From assembly GCA_045546275.1 (NCBI GenBank), contig JAZQCM010000006.1, positions 158,128 to 222,127 of the forward strand: a stretch of 64,000 nucleotides of DNA, given 5' to 3'. The DNA is from RGIG1927 sp045546275 (lineage in GTDB: Bacteria > Bacillota > Clostridia > UMGS1883). Below, piece after piece: positions 24,843 to 33,236 of this stretch (the stretch's first letter is position 1; the number at the start of each line of letters is the position of its first letter). The notes beneath the pieces are model-generated. The model worked only from the letters and a program-made list of their open reading frames with translations, did not search any database and was not told the DNA's origin. The position numbers were made by a program, and so were the translations under genes.

Positions 24843-24871
24843 GAGTTTTTTCTATATTAATAAGAAAAAAC

Positions 24872-24900
24872 TTGAAGAAATGGTATAATAATAGTATAAT
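24872..24900 (+). promoter_or_regulatory. sigma-A-like promoter for polA
   Basis: TTGAAG, 17-nt spacer, TATAAT (24895-24900); a second TATAAT overlaps within the spacer. Transcription from here would start near 24907, which rules out the TTG codon at 24904 as the start of polA. Confidence 0.7.
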
Positions 24901-24945
24901 GAGTTGAAGAAAGATTATTATAATTATTACAATCGGAGTATTGAT

Positions 24946-27429
24946 ATGGAAACATTGATGATAATTGACGGCAACAGCATAATTAACCGTGCCTACTACG
25001 GAATAAGACCCCTTTCCACAAAGACGGGTATTCCCACAAACGGCATTTACGGATTTATGAACATTCTTTTAAAGCATCTTGGCGAGGTTGACCCTAAGTA
25101 TCTTTTGGTTGCCTTTGACCTTAAAGCTCCTACCTTCCGTCATAAGGAATACAGCGAATATAAAGCTCAAAGAAAGGGCATGCCCGATGATTTAGCGGCA
25201 CAAATGCCTCACTTAAAGGAACTTTTGGCTGCAATGAATGTAAAAATGCTCTCCCAGGAGGGCTACGAGGCTGACGACATTATCGGCACAGTTTCAGCCA
25301 TGTGCGAAAAAGAAGGGATAAAGTGCGTTGTTGTAACAGGCGACAAGGACGATTTACAGCTTGCAACAAATAACACCCACATTCTTTTAACAACAACACG
25401 CATGGGTCAGACCACCGTTGAGGATTTTGACGAAAATGCGTTTATTGAAAAATATCACATTACTCCTCATGAATTTATTGACGTTAAGGCGCTTATGGGC
25501 GATGCAAGCGACAACATTCCCGGAGTGGCAGGCATTGGCGAAAAAAGCGCATTTTCGCTTATTGAAAATTTCCATTCCTTAGAAGGAATTTACGAAAATA
25601 TTGACTCTGATATTATAAAAAAAGCACAGCGCACAAAGCTTTTGGAAGGGAAGGATTCGGCTTATTTAAGCCGTCACCTTGCCACAATTGTGTGCGACAT
25701 GCCACTTGAATTACAGCTTTCTGATGCCGAAAGAGGAGAATATAACACAAACGCACTTTTAAACAAGCTTGAAGAGCTTGAGTTAAAAAAGCTTGCCGAC
25801 AAGCTCCATGTTGAAAGGGTTAAGGAAGAAGTGGAGATTGTAATTGAAAAAGCTGACGAAAAGGTTTTAAAAGCCCTTGACACAAAGGAGGAATTTTTCT
25901 TTATTCTTGAAAATGACACTGTGCTATTTGACTCTTTCAGTGCACCTGTGGATCAATTAAAAGTAATATTTGAAAGTGAAAAAATTAAAAAATACACCTT
26001 TGATTACAAAAAGGTCAAGCATATTTTAAAGGATAAGGGCATTGAATTAAATGGGGACTATTACGACTTTGCAATTGCCGAATATGTGTTAAACCCCACC
26101 GAAAAAAGCTACGACGCTCAAAACGTGTTCGAAGCTCACCAAATTATATTTGCGCCCTGTAATCTCCAAGCTCTCTTCACGGTGCAGATGGGTAAAATTG
26201 AAGAAAATAACCAAAAATCCCTATTGGAGGACATTGAGCTTCCCTTGGTAGAGGTGCTTTATGCCATGGAGGAGGAAGGCTTTCTGGTAAATCGTGATGA
26301 GCTTAAAAGCTTTGGCGAAAAATTGGGCGAAAGGCTTAACGATTTGGAAAAAGCAATTTATTTCATGGCAGGGAAGGAATTTAACATTAATTCCACAAAG
26401 CAGCTTGGTGTAATTTTGTTTGAAGAAATGGGTCTGCCCGTTGTGAAAAAAACAAAAACGGGCTACTCCACCGACAGCGAGGTTTTAGATAAGCTTTCGG
26501 GAAAGCATGAAATTATTGATTTTATCAGCGAGTACCGCCTTTTAATGAAGCTTAAGTCAACTTATGCTGACGGACTTTTGGCGGTTATCGCCCCCGACGG
26601 ACGAATACATTCCACCTTAAACCAAACCGTTACCGCAACAGGCAGAATAAGCTCCACTGAGCCAAATTTGCAAAACATTCCCACCCGTACCCCTTTAGGC
26701 AGGGAAATCCGAAAAATGTTTGTTGCAAAGGACGGGTACTGTCTTGTCGGTGCCGACTATTCCCAGATTGAACTTAGGGTTTTAAGTCATATTTCACAGG
26801 ACGAAAACATGGTTCAGGCATTTAACGAAAACATGGATATTCACACAATGACCGCAGCAAAGGTTTTCAATGTGCCCGAATTTCTGGTAACAGAGCAAAT
26901 GCGCTCCGAGGCAAAAACCGTTAACTTTGGCATTATTTACGGACAGGGCGATTTTGGACTTAGTAAAGAATTGAAAATTTCAGTAAAGGCAGCAAGAGCC
27001 TACATTGAAAGCTATTTTGAAAAATACAAGGGTGTCCGTGAATACATGGACAAAACAATTGCCGATGCAAAGGAAAACTACTTTGTTACCACTATTTTCG
27101 GCAGACGAAGATATATTGAAGAATTAAAGGCGAAAAACCGAAACCTTGTGGCATTTGGCGAAAGATGCGCCATGAACACACCTATTCAGGGCAGTGCTGC
27201 AGATATTATAAAAATTGCAATGGTAAGAGTTTTTAATGTGTTAAAGGAAAAATGCCCCAAGAGCCACCTTGTAATGCAGGTTCATGACGAACTTATTGTG
27301 GAGGCTCATGAGGACGAAAAAGCTTTGATTGAAGAAATTTTAAAAACCGAAATGGAAAACGCTGTGAAGCTGAACGTGCCCCTTATAGCGGACGTTAAAT
27401 CGGGCAAAAGCTGGTACGAGACGAAATAA
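24946..27429 (+). CDS. polA: DNA polymerase I
   Basis: Repair and Okazaki-fragment polymerase. 827 aa from ATG 24946 (CGGAGT upstream). Domains: 5'-3' flap nuclease (about 1-290; MIIDGNSIINRAYYG, EGYEADDIIGT, GDASDNIPGVAGIGEKSA), a 3'-5' exonuclease-like region (about 300-440), and the family A polymerase (about 450-827; ATGRISSTEPNLQNIPTRT, GADYSQIELRVLSH, RSEAKTVNFGIIYG, VHDELIVEA). The proofreading region starts FFFILENDTVLFDS where active enzymes carry an Asp-x-Glu pair, so exonuclease activity is probably lost, as in Bacillus and Thermus PolA. It heads a transcript with coaE and a transglycosylase gene. Confidence 0.97.
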   Translation: METLMIIDGNSIINRAYYGIRPLSTKTGIPTNGIYGFMNILLKHLGEVDPKYLLVAFDLKAPTFRHKEYSEYKAQRKGMPDDLAAQMPHLKELLAAMNVKMLSQEGYEADDIIGTVSAMCEKEGIKCVVVTGDKDDLQLATNNTHILLTTTRMGQTTVEDFDENAFIEKYHITPHEFIDVKALMGDASDNIPGVAGIGEKSAFSLIENFHSLEGIYENIDSDIIKKAQRTKLLEGKDSAYLSRHLATIVCDMPLELQLSDAERGEYNTNALLNKLEELELKKLADKLHVERVKEEVEIVIEKADEKVLKALDTKEEFFFILENDTVLFDSFSAPVDQLKVIFESEKIKKYTFDYKKVKHILKDKGIELNGDYYDFAIAEYVLNPTEKSYDAQNVFEAHQIIFAPCNLQALFTVQMGKIEENNQKSLLEDIELPLVEVLYAMEEEGFLVNRDELKSFGEKLGERLNDLEKAIYFMAGKEFNINSTKQLGVILFEEMGLPVVKKTKTGYSTDSEVLDKLSGKHEIIDFISEYRLLMKLKSTYADGLLAVIAPDGRIHSTLNQTVTATGRISSTEPNLQNIPTRTPLGREIRKMFVAKDGYCLVGADYSQIELRVLSHISQDENMVQAFNENMDIHTMTAAKVFNVPEFLVTEQMRSEAKTVNFGIIYGQGDFGLSKELKISVKAARAYIESYFEKYKGVREYMDKTIADAKENYFVTTIFGRRRYIEELKAKNRNLVAFGERCAMNTPIQGSAADIIKIAMVRVFNVLKEKCPKSHLVMQVHDELIVEAHEDEKALIEEILKTEMENAVKLNVPLIADVKSGKSWYETK

Positions 27430-27448
27430 AAGCAGGCTTTTATTTCGT
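27421..27448 (+). repeat. 13-bp inverted repeat across the polA stop codon
   Basis: ACGAAATAAAAGC and its exact complement separated by two bases. There is no T-run after it, so it is not a clear terminator and may instead protect the 3' end or form part of the repeat element that follows. Confidence 0.5.
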
Positions 27449-27449
27449 A

Positions 27450-27510
27450 AGGAATAGGTAATAAGTAATAGGGAATAAGTAAGGAGAGAATTTTGCAGGC
27501 AAAATTCTTC
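27450..27510 (+). repeat. small intergenic repeat element in the polA-coaE gap (copy B)
   Basis: A GGAATA/GTAATA/GGGAATAAGTAA tract (27450-27482) followed by a 10-bp palindrome AGAATTTTGC/GCAAAATTCT (27487-27508). Same order and similar sequence to the minus-strand reading of 20330-20386. Confidence 0.55.
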
Positions 27511-27531
27511 TTATTGGAAAGGTAGTTTATT

Positions 27532-28122
27532 ATGAAAGGGAAATTGGTATTAGGCATTACAGGAGGCTCCGGAAGCGGGAAAAGCCAGGTTTGTAAGCTT
27601 TTGGCATCTATGGGTGCTCACATAATTGACGGTGACGAGGTTGGTCACACAGTTACCGCCCGTGAAGACGTTCTTGCGGAAATAAAGGTTACATTTGGTG
27701 ACGAGGTAATAAACCCCGATGGCACTTTGAACCGAAAGGCACTTGGAAGCATGGTGTTTTCCTCAAAAAGTGCCCTTGAAACACTTAATGTTATAACTCA
27801 CAAAAAAATATTTGACGAAATTGAAAAAATGCTTGTTGAAAGCGACAGCGATTTGATAGTTATTGATGCAGCTATTTTAAAGAACACAAAGCTTAAAAAC
27901 CTTTGCAACTTCATCATAAGCGTTGTTGCACCCATAAATATGAGGGTTAACCGTATTATGCAGCGTGACTATCTTACTGAAAAACAGGCATTGGACCGCA
28001 TCAATTCACAGCCTACTGACGCTCAGTATGCCCACGGTGTTGATTTTGTAATTCTTAACAACGGCAATGTGGAAAACTTAAACAGAAGAGTAATTGAAAT
28101 TTTTGAAACAATCCGTGGCTGA
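27532..28122 (+). CDS. coaE: dephospho-CoA kinase
   Basis: ATP-dependent phosphorylation of dephospho-CoA, last step of CoA synthesis. 196 aa. Walker A loop GITGGSGSGKSQVCKLL, then HIIDGDEVGH, and the lid region MRVNRIMQRDYLTEKQALDRI with the conserved DFVILNNGN near the C-terminus. GGAAAGG is upstream of the ATG. It follows polA across a 102-nt gap containing the repeat element, the common polA-coaE linkage. The panBCD genes of the same pathway are in this window. Confidence 0.95.
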   Translation: MKGKLVLGITGGSGSGKSQVCKLLASMGAHIIDGDEVGHTVTAREDVLAEIKVTFGDEVINPDGTLNRKALGSMVFSSKSALETLNVITHKKIFDEIEKMLVESDSDLIVIDAAILKNTKLKNLCNFIISVVAPINMRVNRIMQRDYLTEKQALDRINSQPTDAQYAHGVDFVILNNGNVENLNRRVIEIFETIRG

Positions 28123-28148
28123 TAAAGACTAAAAAAAGGACTGACGTA

Positions 28149-28694
28149 ATGAAACTTATTAAAAATACGGTTTCGACCTTACTGTGCACATGTATACTCA
28201 TAGCTTGTGTTTTTTGTGTGTATAGGCTTTTCCCTTTGAAGCATGTAGGGCTTATACGTACTTGTGCCGATGAGGCAGGGGTTGACAAATACCTTGTGGC
28301 GGCACTCATAAAGGCAGAGAGTAATTTTAATTCCAATGCAATAAGCGTGGCAGGCGCAAAGGGGATTATGCAATTAACCGACGAAACAGCACAGTTTTGT
28401 GCCGAAAAGGAAGGCATTGAATTGTCCGAAGGCGACATTTTTAACCCTGCTGTGAATATAAAGCTTGGTGTGTACTATCTTAAGCGCACACTGGATTTGT
28501 TCAACCAAGACGAGGTAGTAGCAATTGCAGCCTACAATGCAGGAGAGGGGAGGGTGCGTGAATGGCTAAATGACCCCACTCTTTCGCCGGACGGCAAAAG
28601 CCTTGGTTTTATCCCCTATGAGGAAACAAAGCACCACATTGAAAAAATAAACAATTACAAAAAAATATACAAGCTGTTATATCCTAACCTATAA
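28149..28694 (+). CDS. membrane-anchored lytic transglycosylase (SLT domain)
   Basis: 181-aa peptidoglycan-cleaving enzyme. A hydrophobic N-terminal segment (residues 8-25) is a signal anchor; the SLT/GH23 domain fills about 40-175 with the catalytic glutamate in LIKAESNFN, then SVAGAKGIMQLTDETA and AIAAYNAGEGRV, ending YVKKI-like helix motifs (HHIEKINNYKKIYKL). Size and layout match the short YjbJ/Slt group that follows coaE in other Clostridia. Ends at a strong terminator. Confidence 0.93.
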   Translation: MKLIKNTVSTLLCTCILIACVFCVYRLFPLKHVGLIRTCADEAGVDKYLVAALIKAESNFNSNAISVAGAKGIMQLTDETAQFCAEKEGIELSEGDIFNPAVNIKLGVYYLKRTLDLFNQDEVVAIAAYNAGEGRVREWLNDPTLSPDGKSLGFIPYEETKHHIEKINNYKKIYKLLYPNL

Positions 28695-28727
28695 AAAAAT
28701 CCGATGAAATTTTTTCATCGGATTTTT
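28695..28727. terminator. bidirectional terminator between convergent transglycosylase and secreted-protein genes
   Basis: 15-bp stem AAAAATCCGATGAAA and its complement around a TTT loop, with A and T tracts on both sides. Confidence 0.85.
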
Positions 28728-28728
28728 G

Positions 28729-29385
28729 TTATTCAAATATTAATTCAAAGCTGTCACAAACGGGGACAAGGTTTTTCCATGCGAAAACCTTTGCGCTGTA
28801 CGAAATTTCTTCGTCGCATATCAAAAACTCAACCACGTTGGGAGTTATGCTTTTTGCCTTGATAAGTGCGCCTTCTTTATCGTATATTGCCAACACAAAC
28901 ATACAGTCCGTTGGCAAATTAACCGAGCGTGCAAAAACCTCCGAACCTTCTTTGCTTATTGTTATAACAGGGGTTTTAATTCCAAACAAATATCTTTTAA
29001 CGGTAATGTAAATCGGCATAAATTCTTCCGTTACAATACCTTTTCTTGCATCATCAATGGAATCGGGATACGCATTTAAAAGAGCGTCTCGCACAAATCT
29101 GTTTTTTCGAAGCTCAAAGGCAGCCTTTATTGCATTGAACATATATGTATCAAAATTTTCTTCTGTCAACACACCGTTATAAGTGAGAAGATTATCCTCA
29201 ACACTACCTAAAAAGGCAATAATCTGATTGTCGTTTACTCCGTTATCCTTAACCTTTTGTACAAAGTCAGGATAAAGCAGACAGCATTCGTTATATGCAC
29301 CAACCTCGTCATAGTCCACCGCAAAGCAGGGGATGGACGAAAATATTAAAATGCACACAACAAGCCATGTCACAGCCTTTTTCAT
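28729..29385 (-). CDS. secreted protein of unknown function with a C-terminal beta domain
   Basis: 218 aa, family not recognised. Signal peptide 1-22 (MKKAVTWLVVCILIF, cleavage near CFA/VDYD). Residues about 25-130 look helical (FVQKVKDNGVNDNQIIAFL; FNAIKAAFELRKNRFVRD). Residues about 140-218 look like a beta sandwich ending AKVFAWKNLVPVCDSFEL, which resembles the segment AKVFLWNDMRPVSN in the GH105 proteins of this window. AGGTGA lies before the ATG. It has a terminator downstream and is not obviously co-transcribed with rpmB upstream, which ends at its own terminator. Likely a surface or exported protein. Confidence 0.75.
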   Translation of the reverse strand: MKKAVTWLVVCILIFSSIPCFAVDYDEVGAYNECCLLYPDFVQKVKDNGVNDNQIIAFLGSVEDNLLTYNGVLTEENFDTYMFNAIKAAFELRKNRFVRDALLNAYPDSIDDARKGIVTEEFMPIYITVKRYLFGIKTPVITISKEGSEVFARSVNLPTDCMFVLAIYDKEGALIKAKSITPNVVEFLICDEEISYSAKVFAWKNLVPVCDSFELIFE

Positions 29386-29403
29386 AAATTCACCTCAGTT
29401 ACA

Positions 29404-29431
29404 CAAAAAAGGACGAGATTTCTCTCGTCCT
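29404..29431 (-). terminator. intrinsic terminator after rpmB
   Basis: AGGACGAGA/TCTCGTCCT stem followed on the minus strand by six T. Confidence 0.8.
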
Positions 29432-29454
29432 CTATTGTTTGCTCTCACAATTGC

Positions 29455-29643
29455 TTAGATAGCACGAACGATCTTTCCGCTGCGAAGGCAACGGCTGCAC
29501 ACATGGAGAGTCTTGGGAGTACCGTTTACAAGGGCCTTAACTGTTCTTACGTTAGCCTTCCATGTTCTGTTAGAACGACGATGAGAGTGGCTCACCTGGA
29601 TGCCGAAAGCAACACCCTTACCGCATACATCACACTTTGCCAT
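29455..29643 (-). CDS. rpmB: 50S ribosomal protein L28
   Basis: 62-aa ribosomal protein. Start at ATG 29643, with AAGGAGG upstream; the longer open frame is not real. It is the zinc-binding version with two CxxC pairs (CDVCGKG near the N-terminus and HVCSRCLRSGKI near the C-terminus), plus the conserved SHSHRRSNRTWKANVR. Monocistronic, with its own promoter and terminator. Confidence 0.97.
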   Translation of the reverse strand: MAKCDVCGKGVAFGIQVSHSHRRSNRTWKANVRTVKALVNGTPKTLHVCSRCLRSGKIVRAI

Positions 29644-29726
29644 ACCAATAAACCTCCTTAGCCAAAAGTCATAAATTAAGTTCTTGTGCGGGGCACAAAA
29701 ACCGATTATCAATTAATGCATTGCTT

Positions 29727-29755
29727 ATTGTAGCAAAGAAAGTTGCAAAATGCAA
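29727..29755 (-). promoter_or_regulatory. sigma-A-like promoter for rpmB
   Basis: Minus strand TTGCAT, 17-nt spacer, TACAAT; leader of about 75 nt. It shares the 248-nt divergent gap with the leuC promoter; nothing else is recognised there. Confidence 0.6.
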
Positions 29756-29815
29756 GAGTTTTTTTCAAAAATTTTAAAAAATATTTTCAAACGCCCTTTT
29801 GTAGGCTAAAATTCC

Positions 29816-29844
29816 TTGACGAAACGGCGTTTTGGGTTTATAAT
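29816..29844 (+). promoter_or_regulatory. sigma-A-like promoter for leuCDB and the downstream array
   Basis: TTGACG, 17-nt spacer, perfect TATAAT. The leader to leuC is about 40 nt with AGGAGGAA; there is no leader peptide or T-box, so control by leucine attenuation is not seen. Confidence 0.75.
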
Positions 29845-29891
29845 AGCATAAATATATATGTAAAAAATGCGGATGCATAGGAGGAATATAA

Positions 29892-31151
29892 ATGGCACAG
29901 ACAATGACACAAAAAATTCTTGCAGCAAAAAGCGGTGCGGAAAGCGTGAAGGCAGGGGAGCTTGTTTTAATTAACCTTGACCTTGCAATGGCAAACGACG
30001 TAACAGGCCCTGTTGCGGTTAATGTTTTTGAAAAGGGGAACCTTACAATTACTGACCCCGACAAGGTTTGCTTTGTTCTTGACCACTTTACCCCCACTAA
30101 AGATATAAAGAGCGCTCAGAACTGCAAACAGGTGAGAGAGTTTTCAATAAAGCATGGTATTAAAAAGTGCTTTGAGGGCGGTTGCGCAGGTGTTGAACAT
30201 GCACTTTTGCCCGAGCTTGGCATTGTTAAAGCAGGTGATGCGGTTATCGGTGCTGACAGCCACACATGTACATACGGTGCACTTAATGCCTTTTCAACAG
30301 GTGTTGGTTCAACCGACATGGCAATTGGTATGAGCAAGGCAAAGGCATGGATGAAGGTGCCCGGTGCAATTTGCTTTAACCTTAAGGGCGAATTTAAAAA
30401 GGGTGTATCCGGTAAGGACCTTATTTTATACATTATTTCCAAAATCGGCGTTGACGGTGCGCTTTACAAGTCCATGGAATTTGTTGGTGACGGCGTAGCC
30501 TCCCTTACAATGGACGACAGATTTACAGTTAGTAACATGGCAATTGAAGCCGGCGCAAAGAACGGAATTTTCATTGCTGATGAAAAAACAAAAGCATACA
30601 TGGCAGAAGCAGGCGTTAAGGAATATACAACATATGCTCCCGACGAGGATGCTCCCTATGACTACACAATGGACATTGAGCTTAGCGAAGTACCCTTTAT
30701 GGTTGCATTCCCTCATTTGCCCAGTAACGGCAAAACAGCCGAAGAAGCTGAAAACTTGAAAGTTGAGCTTAACCAGGTTGTTATAGGCAGCTGTACAAAC
30801 GGAAGAATTACCGACCTTCGTATTGCAGCCGAAGTGTTAAAAGGGAAAAAGGTTAAAGAAAGCCTTCGTGTTATTGTTATTCCTGCCACTCCCAAAATTT
30901 ACAAGCAGGCACTTGAAGAAGGCCTTATTTCAATATTTATGGATGCAGGCTGTATTGTTTCACCTCCCACCTGCGGTCCCTGCCTTGGTGGTCACATGGG
31001 CATACTTGCCGACGGTGAAAGAGCAATTGCAACAACAAACCGTAACTTTGTAGGCAGAATGGGTCACGTTGAAAGTGAAGTGTATCTTGCTTCCCCCCTT
31101 GTTGCGGCAACAAGTGCACTTACAGGCTACATAACAGCACCTCGTGTGTAA
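29892..31151 (+). CDS. leuC: 3-isopropylmalate dehydratase large subunit
   Basis: Aconitase-family [4Fe-4S] enzyme subunit isomerising 2- to 3-isopropylmalate in leucine synthesis. 419 aa, the archaeal/clostridial-length type that pairs with a short LeuD. Visible: GADSHTCTYGALNAFSTGVG, VIGSCTNGRITDLR and PPTCGPCLGGHMGIL with the three cluster cysteines. leuD follows 14 nt downstream and leuB after that; leuA is not in the window. Confidence 0.96.
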   Translation: MAQTMTQKILAAKSGAESVKAGELVLINLDLAMANDVTGPVAVNVFEKGNLTITDPDKVCFVLDHFTPTKDIKSAQNCKQVREFSIKHGIKKCFEGGCAGVEHALLPELGIVKAGDAVIGADSHTCTYGALNAFSTGVGSTDMAIGMSKAKAWMKVPGAICFNLKGEFKKGVSGKDLILYIISKIGVDGALYKSMEFVGDGVASLTMDDRFTVSNMAIEAGAKNGIFIADEKTKAYMAEAGVKEYTTYAPDEDAPYDYTMDIELSEVPFMVAFPHLPSNGKTAEEAENLKVELNQVVIGSCTNGRITDLRIAAEVLKGKKVKESLRVIVIPATPKIYKQALEEGLISIFMDAGCIVSPPTCGPCLGGHMGILADGERAIATTNRNFVGRMGHVESEVYLASPLVAATSALTGYITAPRV

Positions 31152-31165
31152 TAGGAGGAATTGAA

Positions 31166-31654
31166 ATGAACGTAAAAGGAAATGTTTTTAAATACGGCGA
31201 TAATGTAGATACAGACGTTATCATCCCTGCAAGATACCTTAACACAAGTGTGGAAAAGGAGCTTGCGGCACATTGTATGGAAGATATTGATAAAAGCTTT
31301 GTAACAAGAGTAAACGCAGGGGATATTATGATTGGCGGCTTTAACTTTGGTTGTGGCTCTTCCCGTGAGCATGCCCCCATTGCTATTAAGGCAAGCGGCA
31401 TTGACCTTATTATTGCAAAGAGCTTTGCACGTATTTTTTACCGCAACAGCATCAACATTGGTCTTCCCATTTTAGAAAGCGAAGAATGTGTTAACGATGC
31501 CGAGGAAGGCGATGTTATTTCTGCTGACCTTTCCAAGGGTGTTATTAAAAACGAAACAAAGGGCAAGGAATACACAACAACTCCTTTCCCCGAATTTATT
31601 CAGGAAATTATCGACTGCAACGGCCTTGTTGGCTACGCGCAGGAAAAGCTCTGA
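31166..31654 (+). CDS. leuD: 3-isopropylmalate dehydratase small subunit
   Basis: 162-aa swivelling domain subunit that completes the LeuC active site. Motifs: GDNVDTDVIIPARYL near residues 11-25 and FGCGSSREHAPIAIKASGI near 56-75, then FYRNSINIGLP. GGAGGAA lies before the ATG. Middle gene of leuCDB. The same fold serves homoaconitase, but the adjoining leuB supports the leucine role. Confidence 0.95.
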   Translation: MNVKGNVFKYGDNVDTDVIIPARYLNTSVEKELAAHCMEDIDKSFVTRVNAGDIMIGGFNFGCGSSREHAPIAIKASGIDLIIAKSFARIFYRNSINIGLPILESEECVNDAEEGDVISADLSKGVIKNETKGKEYTTTPFPEFIQEIIDCNGLVGYAQEKL

Positions 31655-31671
31655 TAGAAAGGAAAAGTAAC

Positions 31672-32730
31672 ATGATTAAAAATATTGCAGTAATCCCCGG
31701 TGACGGTATTGGTCCCGAGGTAGTTAGAGAAACAGTAAAGGTACTTGACAAGATTGCTGAAAAGTTCAATCACACCTTTAATTACGAATACCTTCTTGCA
31801 GGTGGCTGTTCCATTGACGAATACGGCGTGCCTCTTACCGAGGAAACACTTGAAAAGGCAAAAAAGAGCGACAGTGTGCTTTTGGGTGCAGTTGGCGGTC
31901 CCAAGTGGGAAAACATTCCCGGCATCCGTCCCGAGCAGGCACTTTTAGGCCTTCGTGGCGGCTTGAACCTTTATGCAAATTTACGTCCTGCTGTTATGTA
32001 CAAGGAGCTTTCCGACGCTTCTCCTTTGAAAAAGGAAATTATCGGTGACGGCATTGACATTATGATTGTACGTGAATTGACAGGCGGTATTTACTTTGGT
32101 GAAAGTGGCAGAAGTGAAGACGGCAAAACTGCTTACGACACCGAAAAATATTCCGAATACGAAATTGAAAGACTTTTAAAGCATGCCTTTGAAATTGCAA
32201 TGAAGAGAAAAAAGCACTTAACTGTTATTGACAAGGCAAACGTGTTGGAATCTTCAAGATTATGGCGCGAGGTTACAAAGCGTGTTGCACCCTCTTATCC
32301 TGAAGTACAGGTTGATTATCTTTATGTTGACAATGCGTCAATGCAGCTTGTAAGAAACCCCAAGCAGTTTGACACAATTGCAACAAGCAACATTTTCGGC
32401 GACATTCTTTCCGACGAAGCAAGCCAGATTACAGGCTCTATCGGCATGCTTCCCTCCGCATCCTTAGGCGACGGAACCTTTGGTATGTACGAACCCGTTC
32501 ATGGTTCCGCACCCGACATTGCAGGCGAAAACAAGGCTAACCCCCTTGCAACAATTCTTTCTGCAGCAATGATGCTCCGCTACTCCTTCAACATGACAAA
32601 GGAAGCCGACTGCATTGAAAACGCTGTGGCAAAGGTGCTCAGTGACGGCATAAGAACAGGCGACATTGCAGGCGGTATGGAATTTATCGGCTGTAAGGAA
32701 ATGGGCGACGCAGTTTGCGAAAGATTATGA
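31672..32730 (+). CDS. leuB: 3-isopropylmalate dehydrogenase
   Basis: NAD- and Mg-dependent oxidative decarboxylase producing 2-ketoisocaproate. 352 aa. Motifs: PGDGIGPEVVRE, VGGPKWEN, LRPAVMY, the catalytic VRELTGGIYFGE, VDNASMQLVRNP, the NIFGDILSDEASQ metal loop, and EPVHGSAPDIAG for NAD. AGAAAGGAA lies upstream. Its stop overlaps the next gene's start (ATGA), so the leucine genes run directly into yqeG. Confidence 0.97.
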   Translation: MIKNIAVIPGDGIGPEVVRETVKVLDKIAEKFNHTFNYEYLLAGGCSIDEYGVPLTEETLEKAKKSDSVLLGAVGGPKWENIPGIRPEQALLGLRGGLNLYANLRPAVMYKELSDASPLKKEIIGDGIDIMIVRELTGGIYFGESGRSEDGKTAYDTEKYSEYEIERLLKHAFEIAMKRKKHLTVIDKANVLESSRLWREVTKRVAPSYPEVQVDYLYVDNASMQLVRNPKQFDTIATSNIFGDILSDEASQITGSIGMLPSASLGDGTFGMYEPVHGSAPDIAGENKANPLATILSAAMMLRYSFNMTKEADCIENAVAKVLSDGIRTGDIAGGMEFIGCKEMGDAVCERL

Positions 32731-33236
32731 TGAAAAATTTCTACCCTGATTTATATGTTAAAGACATAAGTAGTATCACTGCCTCCATGCTCAAAAATTT
32801 GGGTATGGGGGCTGTGGTGCTTGATATAGATAATACTCTCGTGCCTCATGACGACCCCAATCCCACCGAAAGTGTGAGAGCGTTTTTGAAAAACATGGGC
32901 GAAAATCAAGTTAAAATATGCGTTGTTTCCAACAATAATTACCCTCGTGTGGAAGCCTTTGCAAAAAGAATTGGCATTGAATATTTTGTTTCCGACGCTT
33001 TAAAGCCACGTGCATATGGCTATCTTAAAGCGGCAGAGCTGATGGGCGTTCCTGCCCAAAAAACCGTTGCCATAGGCGACCAGATTTTCACCGACATCTG
33101 GGGCGGTAACCGTGCAGGTTGCTACACAATTTTGGTTGAACCCATTGACAAAGTGCACGAGCCTTTTTATATCAAGCTTAAAAGAATTTTAGAGATACCT
33201 TTTTTAAGGGGTGCAAAAAATGAACATAACAGGTAA
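32727..33236 (+). CDS. YqeG family HAD IIIA-type phosphatase
   Basis: 169-aa HAD phosphatase of the YqeG group, physiological substrate not firmly established (PGP phosphatase-like relatives exist). Motif I DIDNTLVPHDDPNP, motif II CVVSNNN, motif III lysine in DALKPRAYG, motif IV IGDQIFTDIWGGNRAG. Start at ATG 32727 overlapping the leuB stop by 4 nt; the TTG further up lies inside leuB. Its 3' end overlaps the shikimate fusion gene by 17 nt. The yqeG-aroE adjacency is a known Firmicutes arrangement. Confidence 0.9.
   Translation: MMKNFYPDLYVKDISSITASMLKNLGMGAVVLDIDNTLVPHDDPNPTESVRAFLKNMGENQVKICVVSNNNYPRVEAFAKRIGIEYFVSDALKPRAYGYLKAAELMGVPAQKTVAIGDQIFTDIWGGNRAGCYTILVEPIDKVHEPFYIKLKRILEIPFLRGAKNEHNR

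Noticed and set aside
24904..24945. N-terminal extension of polA from TTG 24904
   Set aside because: It precedes the predicted transcription start and lacks a ribosome site; the PolA family begins at the methionine at 24946.
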